A DNA stretch of 64,000 nt from Paenibacillus swuensis (GTDB taxonomy: Bacteria > Bacillota > Bacilli > Paenibacillales > DY6): the NCBI RefSeq assembly GCF_001644605.1, contig NZ_CP011388.1, positions 3,500,501-3,564,500 of the forward strand, in the 5' to 3' direction. Under the pieces are notes generated by a model. That model saw only the letters and a program-made list of their open reading frames with translations. It was not told the DNA's origin and ran no database searches. The position numbers and the translations under genes are program-made. Of this stretch, positions 36,230 through 44,884 are shown one piece after another; the first letter of the stretch is position 1, and each line of letters opens with the position of its first letter.

Positions 36230-37453
36230 GTGAGACGGATGCTACACGGTAAGACGATTGTGCTCGGTATTTCAGGCGGTATCGCCGCGTTTAAAGCAGC
36301 TTCTCTGTGCAGTAAGCTCGTGGCTAAAGGGGCCAGCGTCCAAGTCATCATGACGGCTTCTGCGGCCAAATTCATTACCCCTCTGACGTTGCAGACCATA
36401 TCCAGAAATCCGGTTTATATGGACACATTCGATGAGAAGGATCCTTCGGTCGTATCTCATATCAACATTGCCGACAGTGCGGATTTAATCGTAATCGCTC
36501 CGGCTACAGCGAATGTGATCGGCAAGCTTGCCAACGGAATCGCGGATGATATGCTCAGCACAACACTTCTTGCGGCGACAGCCCCGATTCTAATTGCTCC
36601 GGCGATGAATGTACATATGTACGCTCATCCTGCCGTGGAACACAATATGCGGACACTCGCTTCCCGCGGCGTAACTTTCATAGATCCGAACGAAGGACAA
36701 CTGGCTTGCGGTTACGTGGGGAAAGGCCGGTTGGCGGAACCAGACGAAATTGTGGATTTTATGGAAAGGTTTATGTCGGAGGAGCCTTTATTGGCCGGGC
36801 GCAGAGTGTTGATTACAGCAGGCGGCACGATCGAGAGACTGGATCCGGTACGTTATATTACGAATGACTCTTCAGGCAAAATGGGCTTCGCCATCGCGGC
36901 CGCCGCCCGCCGGATGGGAGCAGAGGTGGTATTGGTGGCGGGAAACACTTCCGCCGGCTCCTTTCCCGAAGGCGTTCAACACGTCCAAGCGCTCTCGGCT
37001 CAGGAAATGTATGACGCGGTCCTGCGCCGGCTGGCTGACACGGATATTGTAATTATGGCGGCAGCGGTATCGGATTACAGACCTAAATCGGTGGCTCCGC
37101 AAAAAATGAAGAAAACCGGGGAAAATCTTATCCTTGAGTTGGAGCGTACGCCCGATATTCTGCAAACCGTGGGACAAAGGAAAGGAAAAACCTTTGTCGT
37201 CGGATTTGCTGCGGAAACCGAACATCTAGAGGAATATGCGATGGACAAGCTTCAGCGAAAAAATTGTGATCTTCTCGTGGCCAATGACGTATCTCAGGAG
37301 GGCGCAGGTTTCGGTACGGACACGAACATCGCCCAAATTTATAATAAGGACGGGCTCTTGGAGAACCTGCCGATGATGACCAAGCCGGAAATGGCTTGCC
37401 GTTTGCTTCGTATCATTGCCTCAACACTTGAAGCGGCGGGTGATCGCGTTTGA
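36230..37453 (+). CDS. coaBC: bifunctional phosphopantothenoylcysteine decarboxylase/synthetase
   Basis: Two CoA biosynthesis steps in one 407-residue chain. GTG start 36230, 6 nt after AGGGG. CoaC half (FMN): GISGGIAAFKA, the PAMNVHMYAHPAVEHNM substrate-recognition motif and ACGYVGKGRLAEP with the catalytic Cys. CoaB half from about 187: LITAGGTIERLDPVRYITNDSSGKMG and AAAVSDYRP. priA starts inside its stop codon (TTGA overlap), implying translational coupling. Confidence 0.95.
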   Translation: MRRMLHGKTIVLGISGGIAAFKAASLCSKLVAKGASVQVIMTASAAKFITPLTLQTISRNPVYMDTFDEKDPSVVSHINIADSADLIVIAPATANVIGKLANGIADDMLSTTLLAATAPILIAPAMNVHMYAHPAVEHNMRTLASRGVTFIDPNEGQLACGYVGKGRLAEPDEIVDFMERFMSEEPLLAGRRVLITAGGTIERLDPVRYITNDSSGKMGFAIAAAARRMGAEVVLVAGNTSAGSFPEGVQHVQALSAQEMYDAVLRRLADTDIVIMAAAVSDYRPKSVAPQKMKKTGENLILELERTPDILQTVGQRKGKTFVVGFAAETEHLEEYAMDKLQRKNCDLLVANDVSQEGAGFGTDTNIAQIYNKDGLLENLPMMTKPEMACRLLRIIASTLEAAGDRV

Positions 37454-40014
37454 CTTACGCGAAAGTGATCGTGGATGTCCCCTCCAAGGAGACAAATCGC
37501 CCTTATGATTATGTAATCCCTCCGAAATTGTCCGGATGGGTTGAAATCGGCAGCAGGGTAGGGGTTCCTTTCGGGCCGCGTATTTTACAAGGCTTTGTGG
37601 TGGGTTTGCATCAAGAGGCTGAAGTCGATGCTGCGCGCATCAAACCGATTGCCGAGGTGTCCGATTCGGAACCGCCGCTGACGCCGGAGTTGGTAAAGCT
37701 GTCCCGTTGGATGAGTAAAACCTATTTGTGCCACGACATTACGGCTTTGCAAGCCATGATTCCCGGTGCGCTGAAAGCGAAATATGAGAGATATATACAA
37801 GCGGCGGAGGGCGTCACTTCCCCTCAGTCCGCAGTTGAACATGGCGTGTTCGCGGGCGGAGAAATGACTGGTAACGGCCAAGGCATCTTATTCGAATCCG
37901 AAACGTTGGAGCGGGAAAGCATACTCCGGTATGTCATCGCTAAAGGCCCGGTGAAAACGGAACAGCTTTTGCTTAAATTCGAAGGACAGGCAACCCTCAT
38001 TAAGCAAATGCTGCTATCCGGTCAGCTGACGGAGGCACAGGTCATTAAAGACCGATTGTCCCAGAAAAAAGTTCTCACCGTGTACCCTAATGAAAATAAG
38101 AATGAAATTCGTGCCTATCTGGATAAACTCCCTGCCAACGCCAAACGACAGAAGGATGTATTAGATTATTTGCTCCTTCACCACGAACCCGTGAAATTGG
38201 CAGATTTATTGGCTGAGCTTGATTTGAGCGCGTCCACAGTGAAAAGTTTGGCGGAGAAAGGGATGCTGATCATTCGGGAGGCCGATGAATTCAGGAATCC
38301 CTATGAAGGGCGAGACTTTACACCTACGCTGCCCATGTTGCTAACCCCTCAGCAACAGATCGCGTATGATGCGATCAGGCAGGATCTGGATGATCGAATT
38401 CATCGAACCTATCTCCTTCAAGGGGTAACCGGCAGCGGAAAGACCGAAGTGTACCTGCAGACCATCCAGCGAACGTTGGATGCTGGGCGTGAAGCGATTG
38501 TGCTGGTTCCGGAAATCTCGTTGACTCCGCAAATGGTGGAACGATTTAAAGGTAGATTCGGCGATCAGGTAGCCGTGCTTCACAGCCGATTATCGCAAGG
38601 GGAACGTTACGATGAATGGCGTAAAATCCGCGCAGGTCAGGTAACCGTCGCTATAGGAGCGCGTTCCGCGATATTTGCGCCTTTCACGAAAATTGGACTT
38701 ATTATTATAGATGAAGAGCATGAATCATCCTACAAACAAGAGGAAAGTCCCAAGTATCACGCCAAGCGGGTGGCGATCGAGCGGGCTTGCGCCCATGACG
38801 CGGTGGTTGTATTGGGTTCAGCGACTCCTTCTTTGGAAACCTTTTATCAGACCAAGTCGGATCTTCATGGTGTGCCTGTCCGGTTAAGCGGAGGCGAGCC
38901 GGCCATTCGGTTAATTACGATGAGTGAGCGGGTAGCGGGTCGTCCAATGCCTGAAGTCAAGATTGTGGATTTACGTGAAGAGTTAAAGGCGGGGAACCGG
39001 TCCATGTTCTCGAGGGAACTGTATTCCGCTATAGAAACCCGGCTTCACAAGAAAGAACAAACCGTTCTGCTCTTAAACCGGCGCGGTTATTCCACATTCG
39101 TCATGTGCCGGAGTTGCGGGTTTGTGGCAGGCTGTCCCCATTGTGATATCTCCTTAACCTACCATCAACGCTCTCGCAACCTTCGATGTCACTACTGCGG
39201 ATATGCGGAACGGGAGCCGGAGGTGTGTCCGGATTGCAAGAGTGAGCATATTCGCTTCTTTGGCACAGGCACGCAGAAGGTGGAAGAAGAGCTGGGGAAG
39301 TTGTTTCCCGGCATCCGGGTAATTCGTATGGATGTGGATACCACCACGGAGAAAGGCTCCCATGAGAAATGGCTTACCCAGTTCCGCAACAAAGAAGCCG
39401 ATGTGCTTCTCGGTACTCAGATGGTCGCCAAAGGACTGGATTTTCCCGATGTGACTCTGGTGGGTGTCATTGCCGCGGATACGGTACTGAATCTTCCCGA
39501 TTTTCGGGCGGGAGAGAAGACCTTTCAGCTGCTGACCCAAGTGGCGGGGCGAGCCGGACGTCATCACTTGCCTGGTGAAGTTGTGATCCAGAGCTACTCT
39601 CCGGAGCATTATAGTATTGAACATGCCAGTCGTCATGACTATGATTCTTTTGTTATGCAAGAACTGGGCATGCGCAAAGAGCGGGGCTACCCGCCGTATT
39701 GCCGTCTTATTTTGATTACCATGTCGCATGAACATATTCCTGTCTTGGTCCAAATCGGCGAAGCGCTTGCGAATACTTTAAGAGAGAGGGCGGGCGCCGC
39801 TCGTGAAGGAGAACCCTCCTTTGAGGTTATGGGTCCGGTTGCTTCGCCCATACCAAGGATTAAAGATAGATATCGGTTCCAATGCATGGTAAAATATCGG
39901 GAAGAGTCAGCCGCGATTGAAGCGGTAAAAGCAGTTCTGGCTTCTTTTGAAAGCAGAGTCAAGCCCCATAAAATACAAATCAGCGTGGACGTAGATCCGC
40001 AGATTCTGATGTAG
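37450..40014 (+). CDS. priA: primosomal protein N' (replication restart helicase)
   Basis: Recognises stalled forks and reloads the replisome; 854 residues. TTG start overlaps the coaBC stop as TTGA. N-terminal 3'-binding domain (YDYVIPP...GSRVGVPFG), helicase GVTGSGKTEVYLQ (Walker A), DEEHESSYKQE (DEEH box), then two zinc-binding knuckles C..C...C..C in CRSCGFVAGCPHCD and CHYCGYAEREPEVCPDC, and motif VI QVAGRAGRH. Complete, full-length. Confidence 0.95.
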   Translation: MTYAKVIVDVPSKETNRPYDYVIPPKLSGWVEIGSRVGVPFGPRILQGFVVGLHQEAEVDAARIKPIAEVSDSEPPLTPELVKLSRWMSKTYLCHDITALQAMIPGALKAKYERYIQAAEGVTSPQSAVEHGVFAGGEMTGNGQGILFESETLERESILRYVIAKGPVKTEQLLLKFEGQATLIKQMLLSGQLTEAQVIKDRLSQKKVLTVYPNENKNEIRAYLDKLPANAKRQKDVLDYLLLHHEPVKLADLLAELDLSASTVKSLAEKGMLIIREADEFRNPYEGRDFTPTLPMLLTPQQQIAYDAIRQDLDDRIHRTYLLQGVTGSGKTEVYLQTIQRTLDAGREAIVLVPEISLTPQMVERFKGRFGDQVAVLHSRLSQGERYDEWRKIRAGQVTVAIGARSAIFAPFTKIGLIIIDEEHESSYKQEESPKYHAKRVAIERACAHDAVVVLGSATPSLETFYQTKSDLHGVPVRLSGGEPAIRLITMSERVAGRPMPEVKIVDLREELKAGNRSMFSRELYSAIETRLHKKEQTVLLLNRRGYSTFVMCRSCGFVAGCPHCDISLTYHQRSRNLRCHYCGYAEREPEVCPDCKSEHIRFFGTGTQKVEEELGKLFPGIRVIRMDVDTTTEKGSHEKWLTQFRNKEADVLLGTQMVAKGLDFPDVTLVGVIAADTVLNLPDFRAGEKTFQLLTQVAGRAGRHHLPGEVVIQSYSPEHYSIEHASRHDYDSFVMQELGMRKERGYPPYCRLILITMSHEHIPVLVQIGEALANTLRERAGAAREGEPSFEVMGPVASPIPRIKDRYRFQCMVKYREESAAIEAVKAVLASFESRVKPHKIQISVDVDPQILM

Positions 40015-40056
40015 TCTATACATTTATGTTTTCCAAATCGTAGGAGGTTACCCAGC

Positions 40057-40533
40057 ATGGCTATTCGTATAATTGTGAAAGATCCAGATCCGGTATTGAG
40101 AGAAACGTCCAAACCTGTTCCGAAGATAACGTCTAATATTCAAAAGCTGCTTAGCGATATGGCGGATACGATGTATGATGCCGACGGTGTAGGTCTTGCC
40201 GCGCCGCAAATCGGTATTTTGAAACGGGTTATTGTTGTGGATGTCGGCGATGAACACGGATTAATTGAAATGGTAAACCCGGAGATCGTATCGGGAGAAG
40301 GCGAACAGGTTGGTTCCGAGGGCTGCTTGAGCATTCCCAACTTAAACGGCGAAGTCAAGCGCAAGGAGAAGCTTGTCGTGAAAGGTCTGGATCGGGAAGG
40401 CAATGAAATTACCATAGAAGCCACAGGTCTTCTTTCCCGTTGTTTCCAACATGAAATTGATCACCTGAACGGTGTCTTATTTACGGATCTTGCTACTTCC
40501 CTCTATGACCCAAGAACCCGTCCGGAGGAATAA
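40057..40533 (+). CDS. def: peptide deformylase
   Basis: Removes the formyl group from nascent proteins; 158 residues, type 1-like. Motif 1 [10 protein letters not shown], motif 2 EGCLSIP (metal Cys) and motif 3 QHEIDHLNG (HExxH). Start ATG 40057 after TAGGAGG. Two nt before fmt. Confidence 0.96.
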   Translation: MAIRIIVKDPDPVLRETSKPVPKITSNIQKLLSDMADTMYDADGVGLAAPQIGILKRVIVVDVGDEHGLIEMVNPEIVSGEGEQVGSEGCLSIPNLNGEVKRKEKLVVKGLDREGNEITIEATGLLSRCFQHEIDHLNGVLFTDLATSLYDPRTRPEE

Positions 40534-40535
40534 AG

Positions 40536-41480
40536 ATGAGAATCGTATTTATGGGCACGCCGGAGTTTGCTGTACCTTCTCTTCGGGCTTTGCTGGATGA
40601 AGGTTACAATGTAGTCGGCGTCGTGACGCAGCCGGACCGTCCCAAAGGACGTAAACGGGTGCTGACTCCTCCCCCGGTGAAAGAGGAGGCTCTGAAGCAC
40701 GGGCTGCCCGTGCTTCAGCCGCTTAAGATGCGCGATCCTGCGGCCGCGGAAGAGCTCGCTCTGTTAGAGCCGGATCTTGTTGTGACGGCGGCGTACGGAC
40801 AGATTTTGCCTAAAGCGGTGCTGGAGCTGCCTCGTTTGGGCTGCATTAATGTGCATGGCTCCCTCTTGCCGAAGTATCGCGGAGGGGCTCCGATTCAACA
40901 TGCGGTCATGAACGGGGAAACCGTGACAGGCGTAACCGTCATGTATATGGCGGCCGGCTTGGACACGGGAGATATGATCTCGAGAGTGGAGGTCCCCATT
41001 GAGGAAGCGGATACTTCCGGCACCATGTTTGATAAGCTGGCTGTAGCGGGAGCGAATCTTCTGCTCCGGACATTGCCTGAAATTCAGGCAGGAACCATTA
41101 CCGCAATCCCGCAAAACCATGAAGAAGCGACTTATTCCCCCAACATCTCACGCGAGAATGAACTTATCCGTTGGGACCGCGGGTCCCGCGATATCTTTAA
41201 TCAAGTGCGCGGGTTGAATCCCTGGCCGGTAGCGTATACTTTATGGAACGGCGAAGTGTTTAAAATCTGGTCATGCCGGCCGGGCACGGTCATGCGCAAG
41301 CCCGGTGCTGAAACCGTATTGCCGGGTACGGTACTCGGTTTGTCGGATGCAGGAATTGAAGTCGCCACCGCGGACGGCTCGGTGCTGTTGACCGAGGTGC
41401 AGCCTGCAGGGAAGAAAGCGATGGATGCCGGTGTATTCAGCCGAGGAAGTAAACTTGCGCCGGGCACAGTACTTGGCTAA
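40536..41480 (+). CDS. fmt: methionyl-tRNA formyltransferase
   Basis: Formylates initiator Met-tRNA using 10-formyl-THF; 314 residues. MRIVFMGTPEFAVPSL start, the catalytic NVHGSLLPKYRGGAPI (Asn, His) with HAVMNGETVTGVTVMYM and DTGDMI. A C-terminal beta-barrel tRNA-binding domain follows from about residue 205. Two nt after def. Confidence 0.96.
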   Translation: MRIVFMGTPEFAVPSLRALLDEGYNVVGVVTQPDRPKGRKRVLTPPPVKEEALKHGLPVLQPLKMRDPAAAEELALLEPDLVVTAAYGQILPKAVLELPRLGCINVHGSLLPKYRGGAPIQHAVMNGETVTGVTVMYMAAGLDTGDMISRVEVPIEEADTSGTMFDKLAVAGANLLLRTLPEIQAGTITAIPQNHEEATYSPNISRENELIRWDRGSRDIFNQVRGLNPWPVAYTLWNGEVFKIWSCRPGTVMRKPGAETVLPGTVLGLSDAGIEVATADGSVLLTEVQPAGKKAMDAGVFSRGSKLAPGTVLG

Positions 41481-41519
41481 TAAGAGCCCTGCCTGAAGGC
41501 GGAGGGAAAGGTAATTCAA

Positions 41520-42980
41520 TTGACTGATCAACGAAAAAGTAAACATATTAAGGATTCTAAGGGCGGGCAGGCTCGTTCTAATGGCAGCGGAGGACAACCT
41601 GTTGCGCAGGGTCGCCACTCCTCGCGAAAACCGTCTGCGCGTGAGTTGGCGCTGGATGTGCTCACCCGTGTGGACACCGAGAAAGCTTACAGCAACCTCT
41701 TGCTGAATCAATCTCTGCAGAAGCATGCGCTGGAGCGTCAGGATGCGGGTCTCGCTACAGAGCTTGTGTACGGGACCATTCAACGTCTGAACACGATCGA
41801 TTACTATTTAAGCCGGTTTGTGGCCAAAGGGCTGAACAAGCTGGAACCCTGGGTACGAAATCTGCTCAGACTAAGCTTCTACCAGCTGTACTATCTCGAC
41901 CGCATTCCGGTGCACGCGGCGGTGAACGAGGCGGTGAACTTGGCGAAGCGCCGCGGTCACCAAGGCATCTCCGGCATGGTCAACGGGGTGCTGCGGAATG
42001 TAATCCGCAGCAAGGCCGAGTTGACGCTGCCGGCGGAGCTTCCCGCCGTAACGCGCATCGCCCTCGAGCATTCCCATCCCGAATGGATGGTCGCTCGCTG
42101 GGTGGCGCATTACGGCGAAGCCGAGGCGGCGCAGCTCGCCGCCTCGAACAACGCGGCGCCGCACGTGAGTGTGCGGGCGAACGCGCTGGGGGGCTCCCGC
42201 GAAGCGCTCCTTGAGCGGCTTCAGCGGGAAGGGGTTGCCGCGCACGCGTCCCCGGTGGCGCCGGCTGGCGTCGTTGTGGAAAGCGCCGGGAATATGGCGC
42301 ATGCCACAGGGTTCCGCGAGGGCGTGTTCACGATCCAGGACGAAAGCTCCATGCTGGTGGCCGAGGTCGTGGACCCGAAGCCGGGCATGGATGTCCTGGA
42401 TTGCTGCGCCGCCCCTGGCGGCAAGACGACGCACTTGGCGGAGAAGATGGGCGATCGCGGTACGGTAATCGCGAACGATGTGCATCCGCACAAGGAAGCG
42501 TTGGTGCGCGAGCAGGCCGATCGTCTCGGCCTGAAGAGCATTCGCACGGCGGTAGGGGATGCGAAGGAACTTGCCGGGCGGTACGCTCCGGCTTCGTTCG
42601 ACCGCATTCTGCTGGATGCGCCGTGCTCGGGGCTTGGCGTCATTCGGCGGAAGCCGGATGCCAAGTGGGCCAAGCGGGAACAGGAGATCGCCGAGATCTC
42701 AGCGTTGCAGCATGATTTGCTGGCTTCGGTGGCAGGCTTGTTGCGTAAGGACGGTATTCTGGTTTACAGCACATGTACGATTGAGCCGGAGGAAAACGAG
42801 CGTCAAGTAACGCGCTTTTTGAAGGAACATCCCGATTATGTGTTAGATGCCGGGTTGATCGATTATGTACCGCAAGCGGTGCGCGAGAAGGCCATTGTCC
42901 GAGAAGGCATGGTGCAAATTTTACCCCATCATTTCCATACAGACGGCTTCTTTATAGCACGTTTGCGGCGCGTGAAGTAA
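41520..42980 (+). CDS. rsmB: 16S rRNA (cytosine-967-C5)-methyltransferase
   Basis: 486 residues. TTG start at 41520, about 11 nt after GGCGGAGGG. N-terminal extension of about 37 basic/Gly/Ser residues, NusB-like RNA-binding domain (about 38-170), then the methyltransferase: DCCAAPGGKTTHLAE (SAM site), LDAPCSGLGVIRRKPDAKW and YSTCTIEPEENE with the catalytic Cys. The middle (about 41880-42690) is sharply GC-rich compared with both ends and with the neighbouring genes. Position after fmt is conserved. Confidence 0.94.
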   Translation: MTDQRKSKHIKDSKGGQARSNGSGGQPVAQGRHSSRKPSARELALDVLTRVDTEKAYSNLLLNQSLQKHALERQDAGLATELVYGTIQRLNTIDYYLSRFVAKGLNKLEPWVRNLLRLSFYQLYYLDRIPVHAAVNEAVNLAKRRGHQGISGMVNGVLRNVIRSKAELTLPAELPAVTRIALEHSHPEWMVARWVAHYGEAEAAQLAASNNAAPHVSVRANALGGSREALLERLQREGVAAHASPVAPAGVVVESAGNMAHATGFREGVFTIQDESSMLVAEVVDPKPGMDVLDCCAAPGGKTTHLAEKMGDRGTVIANDVHPHKEALVREQADRLGLKSIRTAVGDAKELAGRYAPASFDRILLDAPCSGLGVIRRKPDAKWAKREQEIAEISALQHDLLASVAGLLRKDGILVYSTCTIEPEENERQVTRFLKEHPDYVLDAGLIDYVPQAVREKAIVREGMVQILPHHFHTDGFFIARLRRVK

Positions 42981-43068
42981 AACTGTCCTTTAGCCCTTAC
43001 CCCCTTTATGATAAAATAAAGCGGATGAGATACACTAAACGAAACAAAAACTAATAGGTTGTGATCAT

Positions 43069-44115
43069 TTGAAACCATTTATTTACGATTTTACACTGGA
43101 GCAGCTTCAAGAGTGGGCCAAGGATAACAGCGAGCCTGCATTCCGCGCGGGTCAGATTTTTGACTGGATTTATGTGAAGCGTGTGAACAGCTTTGAAGAC
43201 ATGACGAACTTACCTAAGAGCCTCCGAGAGAAACTCGAGGCTCAATTTCAATTTGTAACGCTGAACGAGATCACAAGATTTGAATCCAAGGACGGAACGG
43301 TAAAGTTTCTGTTCGGCTTGCAGGATGATCATTCCATTGAGACGGTAATCATGAAGCATAGCTATGGTAACAGCATCTGTGTGACGACCCAGGTGGGATG
43401 CCGCGTTGGCTGCACGTTCTGCGCTTCAACCTTAGGCGGGTTGAAGCGGAGCTTAACGGCAGGTGAAATCGTGGCTCAAGTGGTGCAGGCGCAGAAAATT
43501 CTGGACGCAACCAAAGAGCGTGTCAGTTCGATCGTTATTATGGGAATCGGCGAACCGTTCGAAAACTATGACAACACGATGAATTTCTTGCGAATCATGA
43601 TTCACGAGAAGGGCTTGAATATCGGACAACGTCATATTACGGTTTCCACTTCAGGTATTGTGCCGAGCATGTACAAGTTCGCGGAAGAAAACACACAAAT
43701 TAACCTTGCGATTTCCATTCATGCCCCTAATGATGCCTTACGCTCGAAGCTGATGCCGGTCAACCGGCGCTTTCCGTTCGTGGATGTCATGGAGGCTTGC
43801 CGCTATTATATCGCCAAGACCGGAAGAAGAATTACGTTTGAATATGCCCTGATCGGGGGCGTTAATGACCGTCCCGAGCATGCGGAGGAACTGGCGGATG
43901 TCCTGAAAGATATGCTGTGTCATGTCAATCTCATTCCCGTCAATTACGTGCCGGAACGCAATTATGAACGTACCCCGCGGGATGATATCTTCGCCTTCCA
44001 GCGCATTCTGGAACGCAAGAAGATTAACGCAACCATTCGCAGGGAGCAAGGACATGATATCGCCGCCGCTTGCGGTCAATTGAGGGCGAAACACATGGAA
44101 TCCAGTTCGAGGTGA
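43069..44115 (+). CDS. rlmN: dual-specificity rRNA/tRNA adenine-C2 methyltransferase RlmN
   Basis: Radical SAM enzyme methylating A2503 of 23S rRNA and A37 of tRNAs; 348 residues. TTG start at 43069 after an AGGTTGTGAT site. The CRVGCTFC cluster (CxxxCxxC) binds the 4Fe-4S; the conserved C-terminal AACGQL Cys and GIGEP motif are present. Ends 8 nt before the prpC start. Confidence 0.95.
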   Translation: MKPFIYDFTLEQLQEWAKDNSEPAFRAGQIFDWIYVKRVNSFEDMTNLPKSLREKLEAQFQFVTLNEITRFESKDGTVKFLFGLQDDHSIETVIMKHSYGNSICVTTQVGCRVGCTFCASTLGGLKRSLTAGEIVAQVVQAQKILDATKERVSSIVIMGIGEPFENYDNTMNFLRIMIHEKGLNIGQRHITVSTSGIVPSMYKFAEENTQINLAISIHAPNDALRSKLMPVNRRFPFVDVMEACRYYIAKTGRRITFEYALIGGVNDRPEHAEELADVLKDMLCHVNLIPVNYVPERNYERTPRDDIFAFQRILERKKINATIRREQGHDIAAACGQLRAKHMESSSR

Positions 44116-44123
44116 TCGTCGAA

Positions 44124-44879
44124 ATGAAATCAGCTTACCTCACAGATATCGGTCGCATCCGCCCGGTAAACGAAGACCGTGTTCAGGTAGAATCGCTGCA
44201 AAGCGGATTCTATCTGGCGGTTGTTGCCGATGGTATGGGCGGACACCAGGCTGGCGAGACGGCCAGCCAAACCGCAGTGGAGCAAATCATCGCTTCCCTG
44301 CAGTCTGTACATAAAGAGATGTCCATAGGACAGCTTGAGCAATCTGTAAAGGATGCTATTCTTAAGGCCAACCATGAGATCTATACGATTGCCTCGAGTC
44401 AGGATCAATTAAGAGGAATGGGGACGACGGTGGATGTGGTGTTGGCCGCCGACCACTTTATTATTGTCGGACATATCGGAGACAGCAGAGTATACAAGCT
44501 GAGTGAAGGAAATCTTCGCCAGCTTACGGAAGACCACTCCTTTGTGAATGAACTGGTGAAATCCGGGCAAATTTCTTCCGAAGAAGCCATTCATCATCCG
44601 CGCCGCAATGTGGTGACCCGAGCGTTGGGCACGGAGCCCCACGTGGAGCCGGTCATTCAACATTTGTATTGGAACGAGGAAGATATTCTGCTCCTATGCA
44701 GCGACGGACTCAGCAATATGGTGGAATCGGAGGATCTTCTGCGTATTTTGGCAGGAGAAAACAACTTAGAGGGTAAAGCCCGGGAATTGGTAAGGCTGGC
44801 GCTGGAAGAGGGCGGAGACGACAACATCTCGGCGGCTCTGTTATGGAATGTGCCGGGAGACCAAGAAGGAAAGGGGTGA
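44124..44879 (+). CDS. prpC: PP2C-type serine/threonine phosphatase
   Basis: 251 residues from ATG 44124, whose GAGGTGAT site overlaps the rlmN stop. PP2C motifs: TDIGRIRPVNEDR, ADGMGGHQAGE (metal Asp), GTTVDVVLA, GHIGDSRVYKL, LLLCSDGLSN, GGDDNISAALL. It dephosphorylates PrkC targets; prkC starts 5 nt after its stop. Confidence 0.95.
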   Translation: MKSAYLTDIGRIRPVNEDRVQVESLQSGFYLAVVADGMGGHQAGETASQTAVEQIIASLQSVHKEMSIGQLEQSVKDAILKANHEIYTIASSQDQLRGMGTTVDVVLAADHFIIVGHIGDSRVYKLSEGNLRQLTEDHSFVNELVKSGQISSEEAIHHPRRNVVTRALGTEPHVEPVIQHLYWNEEDILLLCSDGLSNMVESEDLLRILAGENNLEGKARELVRLALEEGGDDNISAALLWNVPGDQEGKG

Positions 44880-44884
44880 GATGA

